10,593 nt of DNA from contig CAYUFT010000075.1 in assembly GCA_964444115.1 (NCBI GenBank), positions 1 to 10,593 of the forward strand, in the 5' to 3' direction. A program made the position numbers and the translations under genes. Below the pieces are notes generated by a model. The model worked only from the letters and a program-made list of their open reading frames with translations. It was not told the DNA's origin and searched no databases. Source of the stretch: UBA349 sp964444115 (GTDB lineage Archaea; Methanobacteriota; Methanobacteria; Methanobacteriales; Methanobacteriaceae). Below, one piece after another: positions 1 through 6,489 of this stretch. Every line of letters starts with the position of its first letter. Position 1 is the first letter of the stretch.

Positions 1-1023
1 TCCAATATCCCATTTCTAAATAATGCTAAATCTGGTAAAAATAGTATCTGGCGATATCTAACAACTATAATTTTATGTTTAGGCGTGGCTAGTTTAGTTG
101 CAGGGGCACTATTAGGCGTTTTGATTGTCGTATGGGCAGTGTTTAATCAGGCAGCATTTAATCAGAATTTTGATATGACTATTATTTATCAACTCCTATC
201 AGACCCCATATTTTTAATATTTTTAGTTGGACTAAGCTTTTCACTATCTTTCTTTTTTTTAGGCCTATCTTTAAAGGTTTTCCACAAAAAAAAGTTCATT
301 TCAGTTATAAATACTGGAAATAAAGTACGTTGGAGTAGAATAGGAAAAGGTGCTATTTATTGGTTTGCTATTATTGCAGTATTGGATTTAATATCTTATC
401 TAATTGATCCTGGGAGTTTTAAAATATCTTTTAATCTCCAAAATAATTTTTGGCTTCTTGCTTTACTGGCGCTAATTGCTTTTCCTATACAAGCTTCCTT
501 TGAAGAAGTATTTTTTAGAGGATATTTAATGCAAGGGGTCAGTTTAATTGGGGATTGGTCACCTACAAATCGTTTATTATTATATTTGATGAGAAAAATT
601 AGTTTAATAAGACATTTGGTTTTGGGAATTAGCTTAAACTTATTTGACAAATTTAAAAAACCATGGGTTGTTCTTTTGGCAACTTCCCTGATTTTTGCCC
701 TTCTGCATTGGTGGAATGGCAGCACAATAATTCTTAGTCTTTCTATTGTATCCGGGACATTTATAATAGGATTGATGTTGGGAATCATTGCCTTAGCCGA
801 TGATGGTATTGAAATGGCCATTGGGGTGCACATAATAAACAATATTTATGTTAGTGTAATTCACAGCTCTCCTGATGGGGGATTGGGAAATTTACCCTCT
901 ATAATTGTCAGTCCATCTGATCCATATGCTGCTCCATTGTTTTTGATCCTGGCGGCGGCAGTTTTAATATATTTCTTATTCCGAAATCGAAAAGAGGATT
1001 TTTTAAGAATTTTTAAAGGATAA
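1..1023 (+). CDS. CPBP-family intramembrane glutamic protease, 5' partial
   Basis: Membrane-embedded protease of the CPBP (CAAX protease and bacteriocin-processing, Abi) family. The frame is open from base 1, so the gene begins left of the window; GTG at 85 is only an internal codon. Counting the codon at 1-3 as residue 1, about 340 residues are visible. All three family motifs are present: EE-x3-R at E168, E169 and R173 (in FEEVFFRGYLM), F-x3-H ending at H236 (FALLH) and H-x3-N at H277/N281 (HIINN). About six or more hydrophobic segments surround them, and a final helix ends in a basic tail. The stretch before residue 29 (SGKNSIWRYL) resembles the cytosolic lead-in seen before the first helix in related archaeal proteins, so probably little is missing. 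The spacer between motifs 1 and 2 is long (about 58 residues) and contains a basic amphipathic stretch. The family is clear; the substrate is unknown, and a prenyl-protein processing role is not demonstrated. Confidence 0.9.
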   Translation, partial: SNIPFLNNAKSGKNSIWRYLTTIILCLGVASLVAGALLGVLIVVWAVFNQAAFNQNFDMTIIYQLLSDPIFLIFLVGLSFSLSFFFLGLSLKVFHKKKFISVINTGNKVRWSRIGKGAIYWFAIIAVLDLISYLIDPGSFKISFNLQNNFWLLALLALIAFPIQASFEEVFFRGYLMQGVSLIGDWSPTNRLLLYLMRKISLIRHLVLGISLNLFDKFKKPWVVLLATSLIFALLHWWNGSTIILSLSIVSGTFIIGLMLGIIALADDGIEMAIGVHIINNIYVSVIHSSPDGGLGNLPSIIVSPSDPYAAPLFLILAAAVLIYFLFRNRKEDFLRIFKG

Positions 1024-1049
1024 CTTCTAATTTTTAGATAATTTAGAAA

Positions 1050-1074
1050 TTCTTTGTTTTTTTCTTTATTTTTT
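1050..1074 (+). terminator. T-rich transcription end after the CPBP gene
   Basis: About 27 bases after the CPBP stop codon the + strand carries a run of T tracts (TTCTTTG then T7, then CTTTATTTTTT). Archaeal RNA polymerase terminates at such U-rich stretches without needing a stable hairpin. The remaining DNA to about 1260 is AT-rich; I see no gene or strong structure in it. Confidence 0.45.
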
Positions 1075-1260
1075 AATAAGCTAATTTAAATTTATTATTC
1101 TTAAAAATTAAGATTATAATATGTAATATTAAAAAATAAGTAAATATTTAATTATTAAAAGAAATGAATTAAACATATCATGGATGATTGAGTTAAATCT
1201 AAACGAATATTACATGAATAGCTAGGATTAAGTTATATTCTAATTGATTATCATTAAATA

Positions 1261-1313
1261 AATTTATAATAAAATTTACTTGATTAAATTTCATTCAAAT
1301 TTAAAACTAGGTG
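1261..1313 (+). promoter_or_regulatory. Candidate TATA box and ribosome binding site of the aminotransferase gene
   Basis: A TATA-like stretch (TTTATAAT, about 1263-1270) would place a transcription start near 1292, giving a leader of about 27 nt. AGGTG at 1309-1313 lies 5 nt before ATG 1319 and is a convincing methanogen Shine-Dalgarno sequence, so it decides the start. The TATA assignment is weak because the surrounding DNA is very AT-rich. Confidence 0.4.
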
Positions 1314-1318
1314 TAGTT

Positions 1319-2413
1319 ATGATACCCATTGCCAACCCAACTATAGAAGACGAAGAGATCCAAGAAGTAGTAAAAGTCTTAAAATCCGGTTTTATTGCAC
1401 AGGGACCGAAAGTAGCGGAATTCGAGAAAAAATTTGCTAATTATGTTGGAACTGAATATGCTGTAGCTGTCAGTTCTGGAACAACTGCTCTGCATCTGGC
1501 CCTTTTAGCGGCTGGTGTGGGAGAAGGAGACGAAGTAATTACCACACCATTTAGTTTCGCCGCCACTGGCAATTCAATTCTCTACACAGGAGCAAAACCG
1601 GTTTTTGTTGATATAAATCCGCAAACATACAATATAGGTCCCCAGAAAATTGAAGAAGCCATAACTTCTAAAACTAAAGCAATATTGCCTGTACACTTAT
1701 ATGGACAACCAGCAGATATGGGCCCTATATCTCAGATTGCATCAGAAAACAATTTGGTAGTTATTGAAGATGCTGCTCAGGCCCATGGTGCTATTTATCA
1801 TGGTGAAATGGTCGGTGACTTGGGTGATATGGCCTGTTTCAGTTTTTATCCTACAAAAAATATGACCACTAGTGAGGGGGGCATCGTAACTACTAATAAT
1901 AAGGAAATGATGGATAAAATACGTATTTTAAGGGCTCACGGTGAAAAAGAAAGGTATCAACATTCTGTTTTAGGTTACAACTTCCGAATGACGGATATTT
2001 CAGCAGCAATTGGCCTAGCACAATTGAAAAAACTAGATAAATTTAATCAAAAGAGAATTGAAAATGCTGCTTATTTAAGTGAACATATACTTGAAATTGA
2101 TGGTATCAAAGCTCCTTATATTATGAATGATGTTAAGCACGTGTTTCACCAGTACACTATCCGTGTTGAAAAGGGTTCTCGTGATGATTGGATAAAATTT
2201 ATAAATGAGAATGGTGTGGGCACGGGAATTCATTATCCTATCCCTATTTATAAACAGGAACTTTATCAAAACCTTGGATTTAGTGATGAATGTCCTGAAG
2301 CTGAAAAAGCAGCTTTGGAAGTACTTTCTATACCGGTCCATCCGAGTTTAAAAGTTGAAGATTTGGAAAAAATAGTTCAAGTATTAGAAGATGCTAGTAT
2401 AAACTTTGATTAA
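1319..2413 (+). CDS. DegT/DnrJ/EryC1/StrS-family PLP-dependent aminotransferase
   Basis: A fold-type I PLP enzyme of 364 residues, the usual family length. These enzymes transfer an amino group, normally from glutamate, to a keto-sugar bound to a nucleotide. Seen in the sequence: the phosphate-binding SSGTTALHL at 52-60, EDAAQAHGA with D151 for the pyridine nitrogen, and the Schiff-base lysine K180 in SFYPTKNMTTSEGG. The C-terminal half carries the usual FRMTDISAAIGLAQL (dimer/active-site) and GIHYPIPIYKQ segments. The start is ATG 1319, preceded by AGGTG; an in-frame TTG at 1280 would add 13 residues but has no comparable ribosome site. The gene stands alone with AT-rich gaps on both sides and no sugar-biosynthesis neighbours, so the substrate cannot be read from context. 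Perosamine synthetase or UDP-4-amino-sugar synthase are plausible alternatives; a surface glycan or pseudomurein role is inference. Confidence 0.92.
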   Translation: MIPIANPTIEDEEIQEVVKVLKSGFIAQGPKVAEFEKKFANYVGTEYAVAVSSGTTALHLALLAAGVGEGDEVITTPFSFAATGNSILYTGAKPVFVDINPQTYNIGPQKIEEAITSKTKAILPVHLYGQPADMGPISQIASENNLVVIEDAAQAHGAIYHGEMVGDLGDMACFSFYPTKNMTTSEGGIVTTNNKEMMDKIRILRAHGEKERYQHSVLGYNFRMTDISAAIGLAQLKKLDKFNQKRIENAAYLSEHILEIDGIKAPYIMNDVKHVFHQYTIRVEKGSRDDWIKFINENGVGTGIHYPIPIYKQELYQNLGFSDECPEAEKAALEVLSIPVHPSLKVEDLEKIVQVLEDASINFD

Positions 2414-2500
2414 GCTTATTCTTTTTATTGAGCTTATTCAATTCTTATTTAATCTTATTCATCTTATTTAGGTTTATTTCCTAATTTAAGCTTATTTATT
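2414..2500 (+). terminator. T-rich 3' region with repeated CTTATT motif
   Basis: Directly after the aminotransferase stop, the hexamer CTTATT occurs six times on the + strand (2415, 2433, 2444, 2454, 2463, 2491), four of them at 9-11 bp steps. The pyrimidine-rich strand is the sense strand of the gene that ends here, which fits a multi-site U-rich archaeal terminator. The gene on the other side (2540-2839, minus strand) converges on it. Confidence 0.45.
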
Positions 2501-2539
2501 ATAATAGCTTTTTAAAATTAATAATTAATTAATAAGTAT

Positions 2540-2839
2540 TTAAAGCTTTTTTTCAACAGACAATACCTTATCTACCAGACCCCTATTTTTATCTCGCCTA
2601 TCATCTATTTTTATGCTGGTGGAAACTCTATCAGCACCTTTAGCAAAAACAGCTTCGTGGGCCACTTCAATTGCTTTAAAAAGCTCTTGAGGATTATTGG
2701 ATTCTATTTGAGTGCCCATACCAGATAACTGATACGTGATACCAATTTTATCTAGTGCATCTACTGCTGCAGCGACGTAACTGCTTAAACTGGTGTTTCC
2801 AGTTCCAATAGGGATTATGGTTATTTCTGCAGTAATCAT
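2540..2839 (-). CDS. MTH1187-family thiamine-binding protein
   Basis: A small 99-residue protein of the MTH1187/YkoF-like family (thiamine_BP, PF01910). The family has a ferredoxin-like beta-alpha-beta fold, forms oligomers, and some members bind thiamine or related pyrimidines in the cytoplasm. Seen: N-terminal strand MITAEITIIPIGTG, then SLSSYVAAAVDALDKIG (helix), YQLSGMGTQIES, and HEAVFAKGADRVSTSIKIDDRRDK, which are the characteristic blocks at the usual length. The physiological role is unproven; salvage, buffering or sensing of thiamine are all possible, and no thi genes lie nearby. Its start codon is separated by 35 bp from the divergent thiolase gene. No Shine-Dalgarno sequence is evident before ATG 2839, while a TATA-like element sits about 27 bp upstream, consistent with a leaderless mRNA. 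Confidence 0.9.
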   Translation of the reverse strand: MITAEITIIPIGTGNTSLSSYVAAAVDALDKIGITYQLSGMGTQIESNNPQELFKAIEVAHEAVFAKGADRVSTSIKIDDRRDKNRGLVDKVLSVEKKL

Positions 2840-2874
2840 GAAATTTTATATGTTTGGCCATTAATATAATTTTT
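2840..2874. promoter_or_regulatory. Compact 35-bp divergent promoter, both mRNAs probably leaderless
   Basis: Only 35 bp separate the two divergent ATGs. TTTTATAT at 2844-2851 is centred about 27 bp upstream of ATG 2875 on the + strand. On the minus strand ATTATATTAA (2870-2861) is centred about 27 bp upstream of ATG 2839. Neither gene has a ribosome binding site in this gap. The normal archaeal TATA-to-start distance therefore places both transcription starts at or next to the A of the start codons. Confidence 0.55.
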
Positions 2875-3753
2875 ATGAAATACCTTCAAAAAGATGAATT
2901 CAATGCAAACATCAAAAAAAGGATAATGGACCTAATAAACGAATGGGATCTTATTCAAGAAGGTGAATTAATTGCTTTGGCTCTTTCTGGAGGAAAAGAT
3001 AGTGTTTTGACTTTACACATGCTCCATGAGTTACAAGCAGAGCTAGAATTTGAAATGGTGGCTATTGCTGTTGATGAGGGAATTGAAGGTTATCGTAGTC
3101 ATGGTATGGAAGCCGCACAAAAGAATGCGGATCTACTGGGTGTTAAACTATTAACTAAATCTTTTAAAGATGAAGCTGGATTTACTTTAGATGAGGTTTA
3201 TTCCTATTTTAAAAGTGCTTGTATGCCCTGTGGTGTTTTTAGAAGAAATATTTTAAATAAAACTGCTTATGAAATCGGGGCCTCAAAAATAGCCACGGGC
3301 CATAATCTTGATGATGAAATACAATCATTTTTAATGAGTTTTGCTAGGGCAGATCTGGTGAAGTTTTCTAAATTCGGACCTAAACTGGATATTATTCATC
3401 CCCAACTCATTCCAAGGATTAAACCTTTATGGAATATTCCAGAAAAGGAAGTAGGTATCTGGGCAGTTTTAAATGATATTGAAGTTCATTTTGATGAATG
3501 TCCTTATTCTAATCTTTCGCTAAGGGCTAAAACCAAAGATTTTTTAAACCGTGCTGAGTCCAGGGAACCGGGAACCAAAAAAGCAATATTGGATTCTTTT
3601 ACCAAGACTTTTATCCAAAGTTCTGCAAAAAAGGATATTTCAAAAAAGAGTCTGGCCAATTTGAGTGGATGCCAGAGCTGTGGTGAACCTTCTTCTGGGG
3701 TTATTTGCAAGGCCTGTGAGATGAAGGAAATAATTAAAAATAATAGGACTTAG
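2875..3753 (+). CDS. NcsA/TtuA/Ctu1-like tRNA 2-thiolation protein (TIGR00269-type PP-loop ATPase)
   Basis: A 292-residue PP-loop enzyme that activates a tRNA uridine by adenylation and replaces its oxygen with sulfur. Seen: the PP-loop SGGKDS at 38-43; C116-x2-C119 in ACMPCGVFRR plus C209 in DECPYS, matching the three cysteines that hold a [4Fe-4S] cluster in TtuA/NcsA; ATGHNLDDE at 140-148; and a C-terminal zinc ribbon with C266/C269 and C278/C281. The N-terminal zinc ribbon found in classic TtuA and NcsA is absent: there is no cysteine before residue 116 and no room upstream. The start is ATG 2875, placed by a TATA-like element 27 bp upstream; TTG 2854 would add seven residues. The target base (U34 of the wobble position, U54, or another) cannot be decided here, and this may be the second, divergent paralog of a methanogen. 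Confidence 0.87.
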   Translation: MKYLQKDEFNANIKKRIMDLINEWDLIQEGELIALALSGGKDSVLTLHMLHELQAELEFEMVAIAVDEGIEGYRSHGMEAAQKNADLLGVKLLTKSFKDEAGFTLDEVYSYFKSACMPCGVFRRNILNKTAYEIGASKIATGHNLDDEIQSFLMSFARADLVKFSKFGPKLDIIHPQLIPRIKPLWNIPEKEVGIWAVLNDIEVHFDECPYSNLSLRAKTKDFLNRAESREPGTKKAILDSFTKTFIQSSAKKDISKKSLANLSGCQSCGEPSSGVICKACEMKEIIKNNRT

Positions 3754-3784
3754 TTAATTATCTTATTTAATCAATTCAAAAACG

Positions 3785-3823
3785 GATTTTACTTAATTTT
3801 AATTATTTTATTCAATTTTAATT
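3785..3823 (+). terminator. T-rich end between convergent genes
   Basis: The 84-bp gap between two converging genes holds repeated TTTTA/TTTTAATT tracts on the + strand (about 3786-3823), suitable as a U-rich terminator for the thiolase gene. No clear hairpin is visible, and no matching A-rich block for the opposite gene stands out. Confidence 0.35.
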
Positions 3824-3837
3824 TAATAATATGGAAT

Positions 3838-4053
3838 CTATTTTACTTTATCTGCTGTGGTAAAAAAGGTTCCACCATATTTTTCTTCTTGAAGATCTCT
3901 AACTTCATCCGAAGCTGCTTGGTAATCTTCTACTTTTTTTATAATACGTCGTGTTTTGACCTTAATGGTTTTACCACAGACACATTTCCTGGTGGCCACA
4001 CCCTCTTTGGCGTACATACCACGTCCACAGTCGCAACGGAAAATTAAATACAT
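3838..4053 (-). CDS. DUF1922 zinc-ribbon protein (MTH1184-like)
   Basis: A 71-residue protein found mainly in methanogens and their relatives (PF09082, DUF1922); the Methanothermobacter homolog MTH1184 has a solution structure, but no function is established. Seen: a zinc-ribbon core with two C-x-C knuckles, C7/C9 and C24/C26 (FRCDCGRGMYAKEG and RKCVCGKTIKV), then a basic strand KVKTRRIIKKVE and a charged helical tail. Full family length. ATG 4053 is preceded by AGGATGAT on the minus strand (4065-4058), a plausible ribosome site. It lies 81 bp downstream of the TraB-family gene on the same strand and may be co-transcribed, although the gap also offers TATA-like sequence (about 4107-4116). A nucleic-acid or protein-binding accessory role is a guess from the fold. 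Confidence 0.85.
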   Translation of the reverse strand: MYLIFRCDCGRGMYAKEGVATRKCVCGKTIKVKTRRIIKKVEDYQAASDEVRDLQEEKYGGTFFTTADKVK

Positions 4054-4134
4054 TTAAATCATCCTGAATAATTTATATTTTTATTAATATTCATTTGATT
4101 TTAATCAATTATAATTTTTTATTCAATTAATTAT

Positions 4135-5298
4135 TCATGATCCGCCAAGTAATTTCCCGAATATAGGCAATATAACTTGGGGAATGGTGATAAAACCTCC
4201 AATCATACAACCTAAATTAGTTCCTACTACTACTAAAATTACTCTAACTAAGTCATTTGCCCAATAATCTTTAAGACTTTCTGCTTTAGCAAAATCGTGA
4301 AGATCATCTGATCCTACATGTCTTAACTTTGCTTCTACTAATCCAGAAAACCATCCTGCAGCTAAAAGGGGATGAAGTATAGTTATGGGGGCTGCCAGAA
4401 AAGCAACCACGGCGGATTGTATTTTTGAACCAGATAATAGTGAACCAATTGCAGAAAGACCCCCTACTATTAAAACAAATTCTAAAAGTCCGGTTTTTAT
4501 ATCAATCCCATTAATAAAAGCCAGAAAAAATATCACCACGAAAATCACAGGAATGGAAAACAATATGATTTTTCCCAGTGGTATTCTAGACTTTTCAAGT
4601 CTCAAAAGATCGCTTATAGGGGGTAAATTTTCAGGATTATCTAGATATCTATTCATACCTGGTTGGTGTCCTGCGCCTACCACGGCAATCACCTGGTCTT
4701 CTTCAATGTCCTGAATTCTATGAACCATGAATGCATCTCTTTCATCTACCAATACTTTATATGCTGAAGGGGACATTTCTTTGAAGTATTTCATTACTTC
4801 ATTAAGAGTATCTTCTTCTTTTAGACTTTCAATATCACCTAGTTCTTCATCTTTTTGAAAAAGAGAAGCTAAAAGTCCAAATACGAACTTGGCCTTTTCC
4901 ATGAAACTCATGGCACTCATGGCCCTTTTGAGAGTTAAGTTTATATCTCGATCGATAAGTGCTATTTTAGCTTCAACTTCTTCTGCAGCTTCAATAGCGG
5001 CCAGCATCTCTGATCCTGGTTTAACGCCTAAATCACTACCAATCTTTTTCTGCATATATGTCAAAAGACCGCTGATAAGGAATAATCCAACATTGTCTCC
5101 TTTGATGATATCCGATACGGAAATATCAGTTTTTTCTTCTATACCTGACTTTTCCCGCATTAGTCTTTGGTATCGCCCGGCATCAAGTTCTATTGCTACG
5201 ATTTGAGGCTTATCTTCTAGTATAGCATTTTTAACTTCTTCCACACTTTTTTCAGAAACGTGGGCCGTTCCAATTATTTTTAAGCATTCGCGTATCAT
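4135..5298 (-). CDS. TraB/PrgY-family membrane protein (putative Tiki-like metalloprotease fold)
   Basis: A 387-residue protein of the TraB family (TIGR00261-type). PrgY/TraB block peptide pheromone activity in enterococci, and the family is distantly related to the Tiki metalloproteases and GumN. Seen: the conserved N-terminal GTAHVS (10-15, H13), E37 and R42 in AIELDAGRYQR, DRD at 116-118, ERD at 186-188, and the second histidine motif VVGAGHQPG (H211). These two Gx2H motifs and acidic residues form the proposed metal site. Residues 241-385 form a C-terminal membrane domain with about four hydrophobic segments (roughly 241-262, 268-289, 293-318, 350-385). ATG 5298 is preceded by AAGTGA with about 6-7 nt spacing. 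Substrate and role in methanogens are unknown. A hairpin and octamer repeats lie upstream of this gene. Confidence 0.9.
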   Translation of the reverse strand: MIRECLKIIGTAHVSEKSVEEVKNAILEDKPQIVAIELDAGRYQRLMREKSGIEEKTDISVSDIIKGDNVGLFLISGLLTYMQKKIGSDLGVKPGSEMLAAIEAAEEVEAKIALIDRDINLTLKRAMSAMSFMEKAKFVFGLLASLFQKDEELGDIESLKEEDTLNEVMKYFKEMSPSAYKVLVDERDAFMVHRIQDIEEDQVIAVVGAGHQPGMNRYLDNPENLPPISDLLRLEKSRIPLGKIILFSIPVIFVVIFFLAFINGIDIKTGLLEFVLIVGGLSAIGSLLSGSKIQSAVVAFLAAPITILHPLLAAGWFSGLVEAKLRHVGSDDLHDFAKAESLKDYWANDLVRVILVVVGTNLGCMIGGFITIPQVILPIFGKLLGGS

Positions 5299-5360
5299 TA
5301 AATTTCACTTGTAAAATTAGTTTAAATTTTAATTATTTTTATCAATTTTAATAAATTTAA

Positions 5361-5418
5361 TATGCAGGTTAATATACTTAAGCCAGCCAGTATACTAATC
5401 TGATTTATATGTTGCATA
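5361..5418. promoter_or_regulatory. Bulged stem-loop upstream of the TraB-family gene
   Basis: An outer stem TATGCA (5361-5366) / TGCATA (5413-5418) encloses an inner 11-position stem, 5367-5377 (GGTTAATATAC) with 5390-5400 (GTATACTAATC). Nine of the 11 are Watson-Crick pairs, one is a wobble and one a mismatch. The 12-nt loop contains AGCCAGCC and is the only GC-rich patch in the gap. It lies 63 bp upstream of ATG 5298, so it could be a 5'-UTR structure or a protein-binding dyad. Confidence 0.4.
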
Positions 5419-5594
5419 GTGTAACTTTTAATTCAATAATAAAAATTATTATTTTAATATTATTTATATTCTATCTATCTAAACTTATTTTTCAAATAAA
5501 GGTTATAATTTAAAATATCTTTGGTTTAAATGATTATTTATTCATATTCTTTAAAAATTAAAAACATTTCAAAAAAAATAATCTTAAAGATTAT

Positions 5595-5728
5595 TTAGTA
5601 TATATTATATATTAACTTATTTTTTTATTATAAATATATTAGTTATATTAAATATGTAATAATAACTTAGTATAAAATATATATTAACCATATTTTAATA
5701 ACTTAGTATATATTATTTATTATACTAA
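5595..5728. repeat. Three degenerate copies of a TTAGTATA-centred repeat, the last with an inverted copy
   Basis: TTAGTATA occurs at 5595, 5667 and 5703 on the + strand, and as its reverse complement TATACTAA at 5721 (and again at 5391). The first and third copies share 14 bp (TTAGTATATATTAT). The second and third share a different 14 bp (AATAACTTAGTATA) exactly 36 bp apart. Copies at 5703-5710 and 5721-5728 form an 8-bp inverted repeat around a 10-nt centre. There is no cas gene, and the copies are too short and irregular for CRISPR. Confidence 0.55.
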
Positions 5729-5784
5729 TTAATTTGATAAGTTTAGAATCAATTATCTAAATTAAAAATATGTAAATTTTTTAT

Positions 5785-5812
5785 TAAAAACCCTAAAAAG
5801 AATTAAAAAAAA
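5785..5812 (-). terminator. U-rich terminator of comB
   Basis: Just downstream of the comB stop codon (TGA, 5826-5824) the minus strand reads T8 (5812-5805) and then further T tracts to about 5785. This is a typical archaeal intrinsic end without an obvious stable hairpin. Confidence 0.5.
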
Positions 5813-5823
5813 TCAGTAATTAA

Positions 5824-6489
5824 TCAGTATTTTTCAAGTGAATGTTCACGGAATATGGGTACATTATTTGAAATATTTCGCTGTAGGCAAAACTCAACGT
5901 CTTTTTTAAATCCTATTTTACTCAATCTCCGGGCCGAACGGGATTTCAAAATATTATATTCTACTAAATCCTTATTTTGAACAGACATAACTGCGGTCTG
6001 AGCATATTCATCTAAATTTTCATTTTGAAGATTGGAAATTATCTCTCCAGCACCTAAAAAATCTTCAATGGCAAAACGACCTTCTACACCAGCCATAACA
6101 ATTTCTATTTCTTCATCGGCAAGCTCTCTAGCTGCTGTGGCAACGGCTTTGGCATTAGCAAAACATCCTACCAAAACTTGAGATTTCATTCCTTCCATTA
6201 TGCGTGTTCCATTGCTGGTAGTAAGCACCAGAGTTTCTCCAGCAAATTTCTGGATTTCAATAGGTGAATTTCCTGCATCAAATCCCTCTAATGTCGCACC
6301 TCTACGTTCACCAGCAATTACGGCCTCCTTTTCAGAAGCGATTTTAATGGCTTCTTCATGATCAACAACAGGAATAACATGTTTAAAATGATTTAAAGCT
6401 ACTGTAATAGTTGTACTTGCTCTTAAAACGTCTACCATTATGGATAAATCATTGGAATTAGATTTTTCTAAGCTTAAACTAACTTTCAT
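5824..6489 (-). CDS. comB: 2-phosphosulfolactate phosphatase (coenzyme M biosynthesis)
   Basis: ComB is a Mg2+-dependent acid phosphatase that converts (R)-2-phospho-3-sulfolactate to sulfolactate, the second step of the phosphoenolpyruvate-sulfite (ComA-ComB-ComC) route to coenzyme M. The 221 residues match the family's usual size (about 220-230). Diagnostic blocks seen: VDVLRASTTI with D20, AGERRG (59-64), EGFDAGNSP (68-76), LTTSNGTR (89-96) and GRFAIEDFLGAG (137-148). The start is ATG 6489, with GTGA just upstream; no earlier in-frame start exists nearby. A 13-bp duplication places a second ATG 17 bp upstream in another frame. The gene is divergent from the mmp7 pair with a 125-bp shared region. 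No comA or comC is in this window. Identification is firm at family level, and the methanogen context supports the CoM role. Confidence 0.94.
   Translation of the reverse strand: MKVSLSLEKSNSNDLSIMVDVLRASTTITVALNHFKHVIPVVDHEEAIKIASEKEAVIAGERRGATLEGFDAGNSPIEIQKFAGETLVLTTSNGTRIMEGMKSQVLVGCFANAKAVATAARELADEEIEIVMAGVEGRFAIEDFLGAGEIISNLQNENLDEYAQTAVMSVQNKDLVEYNILKSRSARRLSKIGFKKDVEFCLQRNISNNVPIFREHSLEKY

Larger units (their letters stand above)
5299..5823. other. Gene-free, very AT-rich 525-bp gap with structured elements
   Basis: No protein-coding or tRNA-like region is visible between the start of the TraB-family gene and the end of comB. The sequence is roughly 85% A+T by eye. It contains a bulged hairpin (5361-5418), an octamer repeated in both orientations (5391-5728) and the comB U-rich terminator (about 5785-5812, minus strand). 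It must also hold the promoter of the TraB-family gene. The stretch 5425-5590 shows nothing I can interpret. Confidence 0.7.

Noticed and set aside
396..842. 148-codon open frame on the minus strand inside the CPBP gene
   Set aside because: Antisense to a gene with clear family motifs; its translation has no recognisable domain and it lacks a ribosome site.
85..1023. GTG 85 as the start of the CPBP protease
   Set aside because: The frame is open and protein-like back to base 1 (with W-R-Y-L before the first helix), so the true start lies outside the window.
1280..1318. TTG 1280 as the aminotransferase start
   Set aside because: ATG 1319 has AGGTG at ideal spacing and gives the usual family N-terminus; the 13 extra residues are unlike the family.
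2075..2341. Minus-strand open frame inside the aminotransferase gene
   Set aside because: Shadow of the real gene; the same applies to short frames at 3504-3710, 7498-7707 and 10268-10459.
2854..2874. TTG 2854 as the thiolase start
   Set aside because: It would overlap the promoter elements; ATG 2875 lies 27 bp from a TATA-like box and gives a sensible N-terminus.
4385..5206. Two open frames on the + strand (4385-4714, 4889-5206) inside the TraB-family gene
   Set aside because: Antisense shadows of a motif-complete gene, with Ser/Ile-rich low-information translations.
5595..5728. CRISPR array
   Set aside because: Repeat units are short, degenerate and unevenly spaced, one copy is inverted, and no cas gene is nearby.
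5299..5823. tRNA, rRNA or large GC-rich noncoding RNA gene in the long gap
   Set aside because: No GC-rich block or cloverleaf-like set of stems is visible; only a small AT-rich hairpin is supported.
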